64,000 nt of DNA from Ascaphus truei (GCA_036426205.1 CM071568.1:118977245-119041244); one strand, 5' to 3'; counted from the first letter of the stretch, positions 45,153 through 56,657 are shown. The notes: generated from the sequence alone by a model not told the origin. Translations and numbers: made by a program.

Positions 45153-45390
45153 GATTGGTACCTCAGGACCCACAGGGACAACCCGAAGACCCCCGGATGC
45201 CCACAAGTACAACCCGAGGACCCCCGGATGCCCACGGGGACCCCCTGGGGATCCATGGGGGACAACTGCGGGCAAGAACCAGGGATCCCACAGCTGTGGG
45301 GACCCTGGGCACCCAAAGGGACCACCCGAGGGCCCCCAGTCACCCATGGGAACCACCCGAGGGCCCCCAGACTTGGAAACTAATACCCCA
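45153..45390 (+). repeat. GC-rich minisatellite, exon-like (family P)
   Basis: Follows TTTATTTATTTTTTAAATAC and AG. Units of about 27 bp (ACCCGAGGACCCCCGGATGC) keep a frame open for GPP-, TTRGPPD- and HGD-like repeats. The frame then runs into the second promoter module without a donor. Confidence 0.7.
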
Positions 45391-45949
45391 ATCTAATTGG
45401 TTGTTGTAGACCATGTGACTACCTTTGGATGACATCACATACTTGACCTTAAATTACTCCGTCACATGGTTCACAACAACCAATTAGATTGGGGAATTAG
45501 TTCCCATGATTTGATTGACTATAATACAATGTGACGCCGGCTATCTTGAATTTAGTGATGTCATGTTAAAGGGAAATGAAGCATAGCCATTCTGATTCGC
45601 TGGCTTCATTACCTTTAAATGGTGTCATTCAAAAAATGGGCACAGCCAATCTGATAGTTGTTGAACCATTTCTCGCCCAAATGTGATGTTACGTTACAAG
45701 CCATATTTAAGGTCGTGACACCTCATTTGAGCCGAAGAAGTCGACGAGACAACATCGTGTTTTGGATCTACCATTGGATTTTTGGATTGGCAGATGAAGA
45801 AAGAAGATATAGAAAATTAAGAAATATTAGAGAAGAAGATAGAAGAAGCAAATTGTAAAGAAAAGAATGAAGAATTGGGGTACCTGATCTGGATCTTCAT
45901 GGCGGATGGCATCAGATGCAGTTCAGGCTTTTGCGGTACGTGGGCTTTT

Positions 45950-46220
45950 TAATTCTCCGGGAACCACCGGGGGCCCCCAGGCGGCCCCCAAACCACCCGA
46001 GGGCCCCCAGACACCCATGAGGATGACCCAGGGACCCCCAGATACCCACGGGGACCATGGAAACCCACAGGGACCACCTGGAGGCCCACGGACCAAATGG
46101 AGGCCCTGCAGACACACGTGGGTACCTCCCAAGTTGCACTGTGGGGCCTGCGGACACCAGTCGGGACAACCGGGGACCCCCGCCGGCCTGGGGTATTAAT
46201 CGTGTTTGTAACAAAATAAA
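45950..46220 (+). repeat. GC-rich minisatellite with following AATAAA (family P)
   Basis: Units such as ACCACCTGGAGGCCCACGG; ends GGGGTATTAATCGTGTTTGT and AACAAAATAAATCATGG, with an AATAAA at 46214-46219. Corresponding ends are seen at 24005-24050 (plus) and, on the minus strand, near 36230, 21745 and 16580. Confidence 0.65.
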
Positions 46221-46334
46221 TCATGGTTTGGGGCGGGCACAGGGGGTGGGATGTGTATTGGTGTTTACTAAATATTGTAATGTTTTAATGGTTTATAGAG
46301 GGGTATAGTGGGGCTGTTGTGTTTGTGTATTTTT

Positions 46335-46552
46335 TTATTGTGGGTAGCGGGGGTGAGTAAAGTAGGTATTAGCTCCAAGGATGGATGTTTAGGCCTTACA
46401 GGGGGTAGCGAGAGGGGTTAACCCCTTTATTACCTTAGCGGTAATACCGCTAAGGTAATGAAGGGGTTAAGTCCACCTGCTACCCCCCCACAAAGCCTAA
46501 ACACCCAACAAGGATCAATTACCACCTTCACCTACCCCCGCTACCCACAATA
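46335..46552. repeat. Palindrome of the CCCCTT/GCGGT type
   Basis: Arms TTATTGTGGGTAGCGGGGGT and complement; centre CCTTAGCGGTAATACCGCTA near 46444. Confidence 0.85.
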
Positions 46553-46636
46553 AGCCTGGAATGGGTGGTTAACCCCTTCATTGCCTTAGTGGTTAGCCAC
46601 TAAGGTAATAAAGCTGCCTGTAAATGCATTTTTCAT

Positions 46637-46716
46637 GCATCAGATTCATGTCGAGGGCCTCCGGTGGTGATATTAATGGGTATCAGCTCCGGAGACCCCC
46701 AGCATAAATCCGATGC
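46637..46716. repeat. 80-bp palindrome
   Basis: Copy of 24473-24551 with a few changes (GCATCAGATTCATG and its partner). Confidence 0.85.
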
Positions 46717-46979
46717 AGGAAAAAGGCCTGATTTTTTCTAAGTGCCATTTCGCCGCTTCTCCCCACCTTCTTACCAACTTTTTGTGCTGGGATGATATGG
46801 AGAGCAAATAGCAATTCTAAAGTGGCGATCAGCTGATCGGGGCTTATAGTATTGAGTGTGTTTGAAAAACTGTGCGCATGCATTTGGCTGAATGCAGAAG
46901 AGGTATACCATGGGAGGAGAATCTACGTGGGACTGCCTGTGGTGATTTTTTTATGTAAAGTATTACACATGTGTTTGGG

Positions 46980-47090
46980 ACTATATATTGGACTGATTTG
47001 TGATATATGCATGCCAATCACTTGAGAAAGACCTCGCAGAAGGTCGAAACATTGTGTTGTTACAATAAATTATAATTTGAAAATCCACAG
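46980..47090 (+). repeat. PLE terminal-type segment
   Basis: CTTGAGAAAGACC, a 7-base loop and GGTCGAAACATTGTG (47021-47056), followed by AATAAA. It is the same kind of stem motif as in the other PLE ends, here isolated from any PLE coding sequence. Confidence 0.45.
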
Positions 47091-47289
47091 TGCCTTGGAT
47101 CATCCACACTATTTCATGGACTTTAACAACTTTTTGGATGAGTGGTCCATTACTAGAGTGAAGTGTAGCCCTGCAAGACAGTGCTTTAATGCCTCAACTG
47201 CACGCTTCACTGCACACTTTACTGTGAGGCACTACTTCTGATTAACAGCATAGTTCAGCTCCCTTGAGAATAGCTTAGTGCTTATGAAG

Positions 47290-47520
47290 ATGATGGGGTG
47301 CTCTATGCCCTATAACTGTTGGTCTAACCATCCTGCCCCCAATGGCATAGCCAAGATATGTTGTAGTGGCCTTTCCAAAGGCACATTTCCTAGGGTTTGC
47401 AGTGAGCCCTGCCTCCCTTAAAGACTTAAACACTGCTTTTTAACCTATTTATAGGCAGCCTCCAGTGCTTATTTTATACTATAATATGATCATCAATAGG
47501 AGCATGTGGATAGAGGGACA
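47290..47520 (-). pseudogene. Ty3/gypsy reverse transcriptase fragment
   Basis: On the minus strand a frame reads EAGLTANPRKCAFGKATT then YLGYAIGGRMVRP, the RT thumb signature of Ty3/gypsy. A decayed IDD box lies just upstream near 47490. It probably belongs to the same element as the LTR at 48199-48696, with most of gag and pol deleted. Confidence 0.8.
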
Positions 47521-48000
47521 GACAAAATGCTAAGACGCATCGAAATACCTAAAGATGCCAACTGATCCATATAAAGTGGATTGGTAATACACACAGTCAG
47601 ATGCACAGCTGAGTTGCTGGGATACTCCAAACAATGGATGGCAGCTGAGAGGCTCCAGAGAGATGCTGTGCATCTGTGATTTTCCCACCAACACCCGACA
47701 GAGGAATTACATTTGGAGATTTCTATAGCGCATACATCATGAGTGTCAAGAGGAATGCTTTGTGAGTGCAAATCTTGTTGATTATATTTATTTATAAAAA
47801 AATTACCAGGAATTAATACATTGAGAGTTACCTCTTGTTTTCAAGTATGTCCTAGGCATAGACTTAAGATGACAAATAATACATGGTTACAAATACATAG
47901 TAACATAAGTGAACACGGTATACATTATATACAAGACATTGTAAGCACAGTTAGAGATAATATATGTTATAAGTGTAATAGTGTTTCCCCCACCCAATCG
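47521..48000. other. Unassigned remnant between gypsy RT and gag
   Basis: No clear protein signature; a short run of ACATAGTAACATAAG occurs near 47896. Confidence 0.35.
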
Positions 48001-48168
48001 CAGAGAGGGGCCATTACATGGTGTGTGGTGCATATACCTGCTGGCAAAAGGAGGGCTGAGTCTTCCACCGATGGTAGTGTGGACACAGGAAAAGGCTTCT
48101 GGAGTTCATACATATCTCCTTAGCAGTGCATCTGCTGTGGACTCCAGAAACTGAATGTGATCTTCCAT
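48000..48168 (-). pseudogene. Start of a gypsy gag-like frame
   Basis: Minus-strand ATG at 48166-48168 begins MEDHIQFLESTADALLRR directly after the LTR and a short leader, where gag is expected. The frame is lost after about 20 codons. Assignment rests on position more than on similarity. Confidence 0.5.
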
Positions 48169-48198
48169 GGTAGAACTTATTACCTCTCCCCCCAGTAA

Positions 48199-48696
48199 TG
48201 TCACGCACCAGACAGGAGGTATATTGAAAAACAGGAATGGGTTTATTACTACACTCTGCAGTAACAGTTACACAGCAGTCTTCTGCCGGATACAGTCTCT
48301 CAGGTCAGCTATCACTGAAGATGGTCCCTGAACCGTCAATACAGGCCAAGGGCACCCACAGCCGTCCTAGCTCTTCCCCACCACCCTAGCGTATGGTCCA
48401 CACTTACTCTCCCCCGAAGGGAAGAGCACATGGGAAGGCCCCAATCTCAGATTCCCAGTTGTGTGACATGCCTTCCTCAGAGAGGAAGGAACCACTACTA
48501 AATTTAGAGCGGTCCTGCCCTTAAGTACAGCCAGAAGGCGGGCACCCCGTTATCCCAACTACAACAGGATGTACGACCCTCTGCTGTCACTCAAGTGCAG
48601 TGCCAAAGGGGGAAAACCTCATACCGACTACTGGCAACCTGATAGTACCAGGGTTTACTGCAAGCTCATCGGGCAGAATAGTAGTCAGGTGTGACA
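48199..48696 (-). repeat. LTR of a second Ty3/gypsy element
   Basis: On the minus strand it opens TGTCACACC and closes GCGTGACA, inverted termini of an LTR. AATAAA lies 40-50 bp before the end, on the minus strand near 48250. After it comes TTACTGGGGGGAGAGG, the position of a primer-binding site, so this is the 5' LTR. Confidence 0.75.
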
Positions 48697-48719
48697 CTGT
48701 TACATAGGCGTATGTAACA

Positions 48720-50350
48720 GTTACAGACCAGATTAAAATGTGAGAAAGTTTTAGTTTTGAAAGAACTTAGACTGGTGGCGGATGTGAGAGCCTCCGGTAG
48801 ACTGTTGCAGTTGTGGGGTGCACTGTAAGAGAGGATGAGCGGCCGGATATTTTGTTGAACCTTGGGAACATGAACAGTCTTTTGGAGTCAGATCTCAGAT
48901 AAGTGCTGCATGTGGTAGGGGTGAGGAGCTTGCTTAGATAGATGGGCAGCTTGCCCAGAAAGTATTTGTAGGCAAGACAGGAAAGATGAACTTTGCGTGT
49001 AGACTCGAGTGATGACCAATCTTGTTCTTCGAGCATTTTGCAGTGATATGTGTTGTAGTTGCATTGGAGAACAAAACGGTATATTGAATTGTATAGGGTA
49101 TCAAGTTTGCTAAGGTAGGTTTGGGGTGCTAAGTCGTATACTATGTCCCCATAGTCGATAATTGACATTAGCATCTGCTGTGCGATACGCTTTCTGATCA
49201 ACAGACTTAGGGAAGATTTGTTCCTATAAAGTACACCTAGTTTGGATAGATTTTGGATATCAGGGTATCAATGTGCTTCCCAAATGTTAAATGGGAGTCA
49301 AACCATATGACCAAGTATTTTAAACTAGTAACAGGGGCTAGGGTGGTAATAGTGTTGGTTCTGATCTGGAGCCCAGTCATTAGAAGCTTTATAAATGTAG
49401 CTTTGGTCCCAAATACCTTTGTTACCGTCTTGTCACTGTTTAAAAAAAGTTTGTTTTGTAAAATCTAATTTTCAAGTTTCAAAAAGTCAGATTGAAGTAT
49501 GTGCTCAAGGTCGGAGAGGCTAGGTATGGCATCTGCATACATATGAATTGAATCTCCATTACAAGCTGTAGGAAGATCATTGATGAACACTGAGAAGAGT
49601 AGGGGCCCCAGAACAGAGCCTTGCGGGACACCACAGGTGATATCCAAGGGGTAGGGGTAAGAGGCTGAGATGGACACATGTTGGGATCTACCTGATAGGC
49701 AGGAATGAAACCAGTTTAAAGCATGCTTCCCCATTCCAGAGCACTGGAGTTTGTTAAGAGAGATAACATGATCAACAATTTCAAAAGCCTTTGCAAAATC
49801 TAGGAATATTGCACCTGTAAGTTGTCCCAGTTCCACTCAACACTGGAGCTCATTGCAAACTTTTAGGAGGGTAGTTACCGTGAAGTGTTTGGGGCGAAAG
49901 TCAGATTGGAATTGACTAGGGAAATTTGTCTTGTATAGTAAAAGCTTAATTGGGAGTGAACACATTTTTTCCATGACTTTGGATAGTATTGGGAGAAGAG
50001 AGATTGGCCTGTAGTTTGAGACAGTGTTTTTGTCCCCACTTTTGAAGATTGGGACAGCTCTGTCAGTTTTCCAAGTCTTAGGGATATGGCCTACAAACAG
50101 AATAGAGTTGACTATGGAAGCAATTGGTTCGGCAATGGCTGGGGCACAAAGTCTTAGGAACTTAGATGGCAGTAATTCAGGTCCGCATTGTCAGCTTAGT
50201 TTTGAGGAGCACCTGTGTAATCTCCTCTTCAGATACTGGGACAAATTGAAAATTGTGGGCAATGTTGGGAGAGAGTGGGGCTATAGGGGTACTCTCAGAA
50301 TAAGGTTCATGTTTGGAGTTTGGGTTGCGTTTCGAACAAATTACCTCATC
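48720..50350 (-). mobile_element. L2 LINE, 5'-truncated (copy L2-A)
   Basis: Same family as 61107-64000 but in opposite orientation. It covers the second half of ORF2 and the 3' end. The 5' break lies near 50350 by comparison with about 62975 in the other copy. Confidence 0.88.
48767..50345 (-). pseudogene. L2 ORF2 fragment: RT and C-terminus, active site deleted
   Basis: On the minus strand: GDKNTVSN-type RT start near 50040, GQLTGAIFLDFAKAFEIVDH and CGVPQGSVLGPLLFSVFIND (49465-49836). Then MYADAIPSLSDLEHI, where a deletion of about 18 bp removes the second Asp of YADD. The C-terminal part (SIIDYGDIVYDLAPQ to TATVYRRLSH) lies at 48767-49201 in another frame. Several frameshifts make it inactive. 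Confidence 0.88.
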
Positions 50351-51340
50351 GGACTCTTTTCATAGTTTAAATAGAAGAAAATAAATGTGAGATACGAATA
50401 CAATATGATACTCACCCTGTGTACATTTTCTTGTCCCATTGTTTGCAATATCACACTATTTTTCCCCTCCCCTCCCCCCCTTTTTTTTCTTGTTCACTTC
50501 TCCTGTATATATGCACCACAAGATTCACCATATTATCTAAAGAATTGAGAAATCCTTTAAAATCTTGAGCTGAAATTGTCTCAGGACTTTACAAAAACTA
50601 CTTGCACTATATTTAGCTTATTCTAGCATATTACATATTTATGTCTATTGTGGTATTATGTTAAGATTTTATTTTTAATTTTTCACAATACCCACTAAAA
50701 TAAAGTTAGCACCTAACAATTTTGCTTCATAAAAATATAATTTGTTTAAGAAGGGATCTTTACATTCCACTTACTTTCAATTTTCTTTAGATTTTTCACC
50801 ATATTGAAAGTTCAATGTTTTCTAGATATAAAATACGTATACATGTAAGATTGGTAAAATATGTTATTTTTAAATATTGGTACTTTTTTTAAGTTGTGAT
50901 AATATTACTAGGGCCCTGAATGAGTGTCTGATTATATCCTACTCACATTGTATATGTGATGTATAAATAGAGTTTGGCCCATATTTGTCTAAAATTATTA
51001 TAATTATTATAGTGTAATGAAAAGCATTTGGTCTACAATATGTACAGTATTGTGTAATTTGGATTGCTGAGTATTAGTAGACACAGTATGGACATAAAAT
51101 AATGTAATCAACTCTTTAATATATCATGAAATCATTCTATGAAGTGGTTCTGTATTTTAATATATAAATTGGAAGGCAAACTTTAGAATTTATGTTTTAA
51201 TGCAAATAAAGGGCAGTCCTAAAACAAACAAATTTGATCATGAGTGAAATAAGAATGTTTATATTTTAATAAGGTATAGCCAGGTATGTAATGAATTAAC
51301 AACAGATGAAGTGGAAACCTATCAAAAGAGGTATAAAAAG
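50351..51340. other. AT-rich unique DNA
   Basis: No gene or element recognised. Confidence 0.5.
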
Positions 51341-51560
51341 GACAACCTACATCTACTCTCTACACTGTACATACCCCTCCTGACAAAGTGGGTACACAAA
51401 ACGCATGGCGAAAGTGACATACAGTAAACTGGCTGTTCCGGTCATAGCTGTAAATGCACATGATTGTATTATGTTTATGAGTACATAAATTGTACTTTTA
51501 AATATTTTCTGTTTAATAAATCACTTGATCAATAGAGGTGAGTAAAGATGCAGCGGCCAT
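51341..51560 (+). repeat. Possible PLE terminal-type segment
   Basis: CCTCCTGACAAAGTGGGTAC and ACGCATGGCGAAAGTG (51378-51415) resemble the CTGATGA/GAAAC arrangement of PLE ends, followed by AATAAA near 51516. Diverged; low certainty. Confidence 0.3.
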
Positions 51561-52510
51561 AATTTTAGCAATTCATGCGGTGTATACATCGGAATACCCA
51601 TGTGATGGCACGCAATATTTTCCAACTGTACGTAAGACGCGTGTTTACTCGGGTTTGTATCGGGTTCAGAAAATTGCATTTTAGCGCGGTCTGCAATTCC
51701 ATAGAGAAACTCAAGTGGGCGATCGCGAGTTGTTGTCTTAAAAATCTAATAGCAATTCAACCTGTCTTTTATTGCCGTACAGTTCTGCAAGTGTTTGTGT
51801 AATTGTAATCTGTAGATTAACGTTACGAGTTCATACTGTATGGTGCACTTGGGAAAGAAGTATTTTGTACGAATTAAGTGTAGGTTGGAGTGTGGGGCTC
51901 ACTGAGCTGGTCAGGAAGAGCGAGCTGCTGTCGGTGTGAGGGGAGTCACACAAGCATTATTGGCTATAATATTAGGGGCTCTGCTAACAGATGGCACAGG
52001 ATAAGTGAGAGGCATCCTAAGGACACCTATTGAAGGCCCCGGTTCCTGCGCATGCGCGCTACACTCCGCACCACGCTACCACACGTGGAGGACAGGAGAG
52101 TGAACAGAGACAGCCCCAGCGCGCGGGTCTGATCTCTCAGAACTGAGATTACCCTTCATACTTCCTATGTGATGCCCTACTCCTGTGATAGACACCAGAA
52201 TCGGGGATTATTAAAGAAATTTTATATGTAAGTTACTAATTTTATTATTTGTTGCTAATACAATATCTATCTCTCATCTTGGTGCGCTTTTGTGTTTTTT
52301 CTTGTTTTAAAGGGAAAAGGAGTAATACAAAAATACAACGTTGCTTCTTCTTCTGAATGCTAAATATTTTTTCCGCTCATGCGTGTACAGTATGTCTCAG
52401 CTAAGAAACCCCCAAAATAAAAATGCATATCTTTTATTCTATATGTATTATTTATCAATCAATACTTTCAACTTTTGTTACTGTAGGCTTGCTCTTTTTT
52501 TCAAACCGTT
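51561..52510. other. Mixed DNA with a GC-rich CpG-containing segment
   Basis: 51880-52150 is GC-rich and contains TGCGCATGCGCGC (near 52046), an NRF1-type site; the rest is AT-rich. No coding exon could be supported. Confidence 0.4.
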
Positions 52511-52517
52511 TTTATTT

Positions 52518-52935
52518 AATGCGCATGCGTGTATGTCTCATTGGAACCTTGTTGAAACGCATATGCGTGTCATCCCATTTAGGTGCATGCGTGTGTCTCA
52601 TTGGAACCTTTGTTGAAATGCATATGCGTGTCATCACATTTAGGTACATGCATGTATGTCTCATTGGAAACTTGTTGAAACGCATATGCGTGTCATCCCA
52701 TTTAGGTGCATGCGTGTCTCATTGGAAACTTTGTTGAAATGCATATGTGTGTCATCCCATTTAGGCGCATGCGTGTGTGTCTCATTGGAACTTTGTTGAA
52801 ATGCATATGCGTGTCATCACATTTAGACGCATGCGTGTATGTCTCATTAGAACCTTGTTGAAACGCATATGCGTGTCATCACATGTAGGCGCATGCGTGT
52901 GTGTCTCGTTGGAACCATGTTGAAACGCATATGGG
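52518..52935. repeat. Tandem repeat, about 62-bp units
   Basis: About seven copies of a 60-65-bp unit with GCGCATGCGTGT, CTCATTGGAACC, TTGTTGAAACGCATATGCG and TGTCATCMCATTTAGG. Frames over it are open in part, but the unit length varies, so a protein is not supported. Confidence 0.93.
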
Positions 52936-53397
52936 GTTTTGGCGAGAATGACTTCTCATTCAATGCGAGTTTCAAGTCTGAAAAAAAAATAGACCCTTTT
53001 TGTTTCTCGACGTGGGCTTGCATAACAATTTTTGCTATTCTTAGAATCAATCACTAGCTTTTTAATTGTACACTACAGTCATGTATACTGTACTATATGA
53101 GGTGGGTGGCATACTGTAATTTTTATTTGGGGGTGTGGGGTTCAAAGCATTCTGATGACCTGTTCAAAAGATTTCTTTGAACTAATAATCCTGCAGACAC
53201 ACCTCCCCCCCCACAGACACACACACACACTGTAATTTAAAGAAGGAACAATTTTATTTGTACAGGATAATCACGGAAAAATGAATAATTCTTCTTCCAA
53301 ATTTACAATCTTGTCTTTATCTTCTTCATAATGACTGCATTGCATTCTGTAGTTTTTTTTGTCATTGAGGGAGGGGGGGTTAGTGTAAATTATTGAC

Positions 53398-55290
53398 TGT
53401 TACATAGTTACATAGTTACATAGTAGATGAGGTTGAAAAAAGACTTCCGTCCATCAAGTTCAACCTATGCTATATTTTGGCAACAGATACTTTATCCTAT
53501 ATCTATACTTATTGATCCAGAGGAAGGCAAACAAAAACCCCATTTAGGGGAAAAATTAATTCCTTCCTGACTCCAAGAATTGGCAATCAGATTATTCCCT
53601 GGATCAACATCATTCCCATGTATACTTATTTGGTATATCCCTGTATACCTTTCCCATCTAAAAAGATGTCCAACCTTTTTTTGAACAAATCTATTGTATC
53701 TGCCATCACAGTCTCTATGGGTAATGAATTCCCTTACTGAAAAGAACCCTTTCCTTTGTTGCTGGTGAAATTTCCTTTCCTCCAACCTTAAGGGATGGCC
53801 CCGAGTCCTTTGTACTGCCCGTGGGATGAATAGTTCTTTTGAAAGCTCCTTGTATTGTCCCTGAATATATTTGTATATAGTTATCATATCCCCTCTTAGA
53901 CGCCTCTTTTCTAATGTAAATAAATCTAATTTAGCTAGCCTCTCCTCATAAGTTAGAATGTCCATCCCATTTATTAATTTGGTGGCTCTTCTCTGCACTC
54001 TCTCTAGTTCCATAATGTCTTTTCTTAGGATTGGTGCCCAAAATTGTACTCCATATTCAAGGTGTGGTCTTACTAATGCTTTGTAAAGGGACATAATTAT
54101 GTTTACTTCCCTTCCATCCATTGCCTGTTTGATGCAAGATAAGATCTTGTTTGCCTTTGCAGCTACTGCATGACATTGGGCACTATTGCTAAGCCTGCTG
54201 TCTACAAGCACTCCTAAATACTTCTCCATCAAGGACTCCCCCAATATATCTCCATTTAATTTGTAAGTCGCTTTTTTATTCTTGCATCCCAAATGCATAA
54301 CCTTACATTTATCTGTATTTGCCATTTGCCATTTACCTGCCCACATTTCCAGTCTCTCCAAGTCCTTCTGAAGAGAAATTACATCCTGCTCTGATTCTAT
54401 TACCGTACACAATTTAGTATCATCAGCAAAGATGGAGACTTTGCTCTCGATCCCAACCTCAAGGTCATTAATAAACAAGTTAAAAAGCAGGGGTCCCAGT
54501 ACCGATCCTTGAGGTACTCCACTCACGACTTTAGCCCAACCTGAAAAAGTTCCATTTATGACAACCCTCTGTTGTCTGTCCTTTAACCAGTTTTCAATCC
54601 AGGTGCATATATTATTACTGAGTCCAATTTTCTTTATTTTGTACACCAACCTCTTGTGTGAAACCGTATCAAAAGCCTTTTCAAAATCTAAGTAGACCAC
54701 ATCAACTGCATTACCCTGGTCTAAATTGCTACTTACCTCCTCAAAGAAACAAATAAGGTTAGTTTGGCAAGATCTATCCTTCATAAATCCATGCTGACTA
54801 TTACTAATAATTTTGTTTTCCATTAGGTATTCCTGAATATTATCCCGTATTAAACCTTCAAGTAGTTTCCCTACTATTGAAGTCAGGCTTACAGGTCTGT
54901 AATTCCCCGGTGTGATCTAGCTCCCTTTTTAAATATAGGCACCACATCTGCTTTACGCCAATCTTGTGGTACTGAGCCTGTGGAAATGGAGTCCTTGAAT
55001 ATTAAATATAATGGTTTTGCTATTACTGAGCTTAACTCCTTGAGAACTCTTGGATGTATGCCATCGGGGCAGGGTGCCTTATTTATTTTAATCTTTTCAA
55101 GTCGCTTATGAACTTCTTCCTCAGTTAACCATTTGGTCATTAATATGGAGGTTGTGGCTTCCTCCTGTGGCGCTACTATTGAACTTGATTCTTCCCTGGT
55201 AAACACAGAGGCAAAGAATTTGTTTAATACCTCTGCTTTTTCCTTATCTCCAATAATCTGCCTATCCATCTCACACTAAAAGGGTCCTAT
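53398..55290 (-). mobile_element. CR1-type LINE, 5'-truncated
   Basis: The 3' end shows tandem TTACATAG (53398-53425, plus strand view), the short-repeat tail of CR1-like elements. The ORF2 RT and C-terminus lie upstream on the minus strand. The 5' break is near 55290; no endonuclease domain is left. Confidence 0.92.
53492..55269 (-). pseudogene. CR1 ORF2: reverse transcriptase and C-terminal domain, one frameshift
   Basis: The first piece (54889-55269) holds the segment before the RT palm (APCPDGIHPRVLKELSSVIA, WRKADVVPIFKKG). After a frameshift near 54905 one frame of over 440 codons is open. It contains VVYLDFEKAFDTVSHKRL, SGVPQGSVLGPLLFNLFIND and the catalytic FADD at 54419-54430. It continues through the C-terminal domain (RRATKLINGM, RRLRGDMITIYKYIQGQY). 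The RT catalytic residues are intact, making this a fairly young copy. It reverse-transcribes its own RNA at a nicked target. Confidence 0.92.
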
Positions 55291-55616
55291 ATTTTCTTTT
55301 CTCATTTTTTTGTTATTAAGGTATACACACAGTACAATACTTTTACACATGTCCCCACCCCTTCCTGTAGTGCTACAGCTCTGAAAAGAAAAGAAAAAAA
55401 TAGTGCCTTAAAGGCATTGAGTATTTCACTATATGGGACTATATCTACTGTCTAACTATATACAGTATAACTGTATAACTACAGTATAACTATAACAAGT
55501 TATGGATTGGAGCACGGTGTCTTACCTGCCAGTATTGGGGGGAGGGAGGATTTCCTGCACTTTATCTATGTTGCACTAACTCTATACAGTATAACTGTAA
55601 CTATACTACTGTATGT

Positions 55617-55795
55617 ATGTATATATATATATATATGTACAGTGGTTGACAAATCACCAACAAATCTACTCGCCACACAAAAAAATCTACTCGCCACCTA
55701 GTACCAAACGTGTGCTGCTTGGGCCAATATTTACTCGCCCAGGGGTTAAATCCACTCGCCCGGGGCGAGCAAATGTATAGGTTTGTCGAACACTG

Positions 55796-55842
<47 letters not shown>
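55617..55842. repeat. TA microsatellite split by a hAT-type MITE
   Basis: (TA)n at 55619-55639 and 55796-55842 were one tract before the MITE inserted. Confidence 0.9.
55640..55795. mobile_element. 156-bp hAT-type MITE
   Basis: The ends CAGTGGTTGACAAATC and GGTTTGTCGAACACTG are inverted repeats. TATATGTA is present on both sides (55632-55639, 55796-55803). The interior repeats CTACTCGCC. Non-coding. Confidence 0.85.
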
Positions 55843-55845
<3 letters not shown>

Positions 55846-55907
55846 CCATACTTACAGTACCTGTATCATACTTACTGTAACTGTACTTACCTTACTACAG
55901 TACTCAC
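55843..55907. repeat. 65-bp segment repeated after two TA tracts, copy 1
   Basis: GTGCCATACTTACAGTACC and following sequence recurs at 56592-56657, each time directly after a long TA tract. Confidence 0.85.
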
Positions 55908-56538
55908 TGACCTGCGCGATTGTTGCAGAGGCTTCCCAGCTCGGAGCTACTCTACAGGACTCCCTAATTGATGCAGAGGAGATAATTTACCCTGGACATT
56001 GACTGGGACGTCATCCAAGGACTACAAAGACAACGAGGCTGCAGTTCTAAACCGGATGGTGGTGATTATATATCACAGAATGCTTGTTTATATTGTACCT
56101 TTGTAAGTGCAATTCTTATCCCCCCCTCTCCCTTCTCCCTCATTAAATTTTACGCTATGGGTGTGCGCTCTCTCTTCCCCCTTTTCTTCTAGATTCCCTG
56201 TGGATGTGGTTTGTCCACTTTGAGAGCAGCCGGAGACCCTCTATACCAGAATTTATATCATCTATTGGACTTATCTGAGGACTGTTTTTTATACTCTTTT
56301 TTCCATTTTTGGAGACATTTATTTGCTGAATCATTGTTTAATATTTAGTTTTATTCAGTGCTTGGTTACAGGTTTTATTGTATTTGATTTTTTTATCATT
56401 CATAACTTATTTTTATTTATTTTTATTTTTATATTTCATCCAATTTACATGTACCCATTTATACAGTGTTGAACTCCATAGTGAGTCACATTGTATACTA
56501 GCACTTTCCAGCAGAGGCGCAGCTTAGCCCCCTTTTTT
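55908..56538. other. Unassigned AT-rich DNA
   Basis: No coding signal. CCCTGTGGATGTGGTTTGTC and following text looks like repeat-derived leader sequence, but I cannot assign it. Confidence 0.35.
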
Positions 56539-56539
56539 G

Positions 56540-56594
<55 letters not shown>

Positions 56595-56657
56595 CCATAC
56601 TTACAGTACCTGTATCATACTTACTGTACCTGTACTTACCTTACTACAGTACAGTAC
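56539..56657. repeat. TA microsatellite and 65-bp segment, copy 2
   Basis: (TA)n at 56540-56591 followed by the second copy of the 55843 segment. Confidence 0.9.

Larger units (their letters stand above)
43572..46735 (+). mobile_element. Family P block 5 (most complete transcription-unit-like order)
   Basis: On the plus strand: promoter-like module (43572-43835), exon 1 (43835-44090), T-rich intron-like DNA, exon 2 (44909-44959), minisatellite exon (45153-45390). A second, directly repeated promoter and exon 1 follow (45400-45950), then another minisatellite block (45950-46200), AATAAA (46214-46219) and palindromes (46335-46552, 46637-46716). 43574-43985 and 45476-45885 are direct repeats of about 95% identity by eye. 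No transposase. Confidence 0.6.

Noticed and set aside
50024..50365. Plus-strand frame of 113 codons, with a twin at 63066-63296 on the minus strand
   Set aside because: Both are antisense to the reverse transcriptase of the two L2 copies, so their similarity reflects the sense strand.
52518..52935. Regularly spaced repeats that might suggest a CRISPR array (also 60611-60862)
   Set aside because: Units are contiguous tandem repeats without unique spacers or cas genes, in a eukaryotic context.
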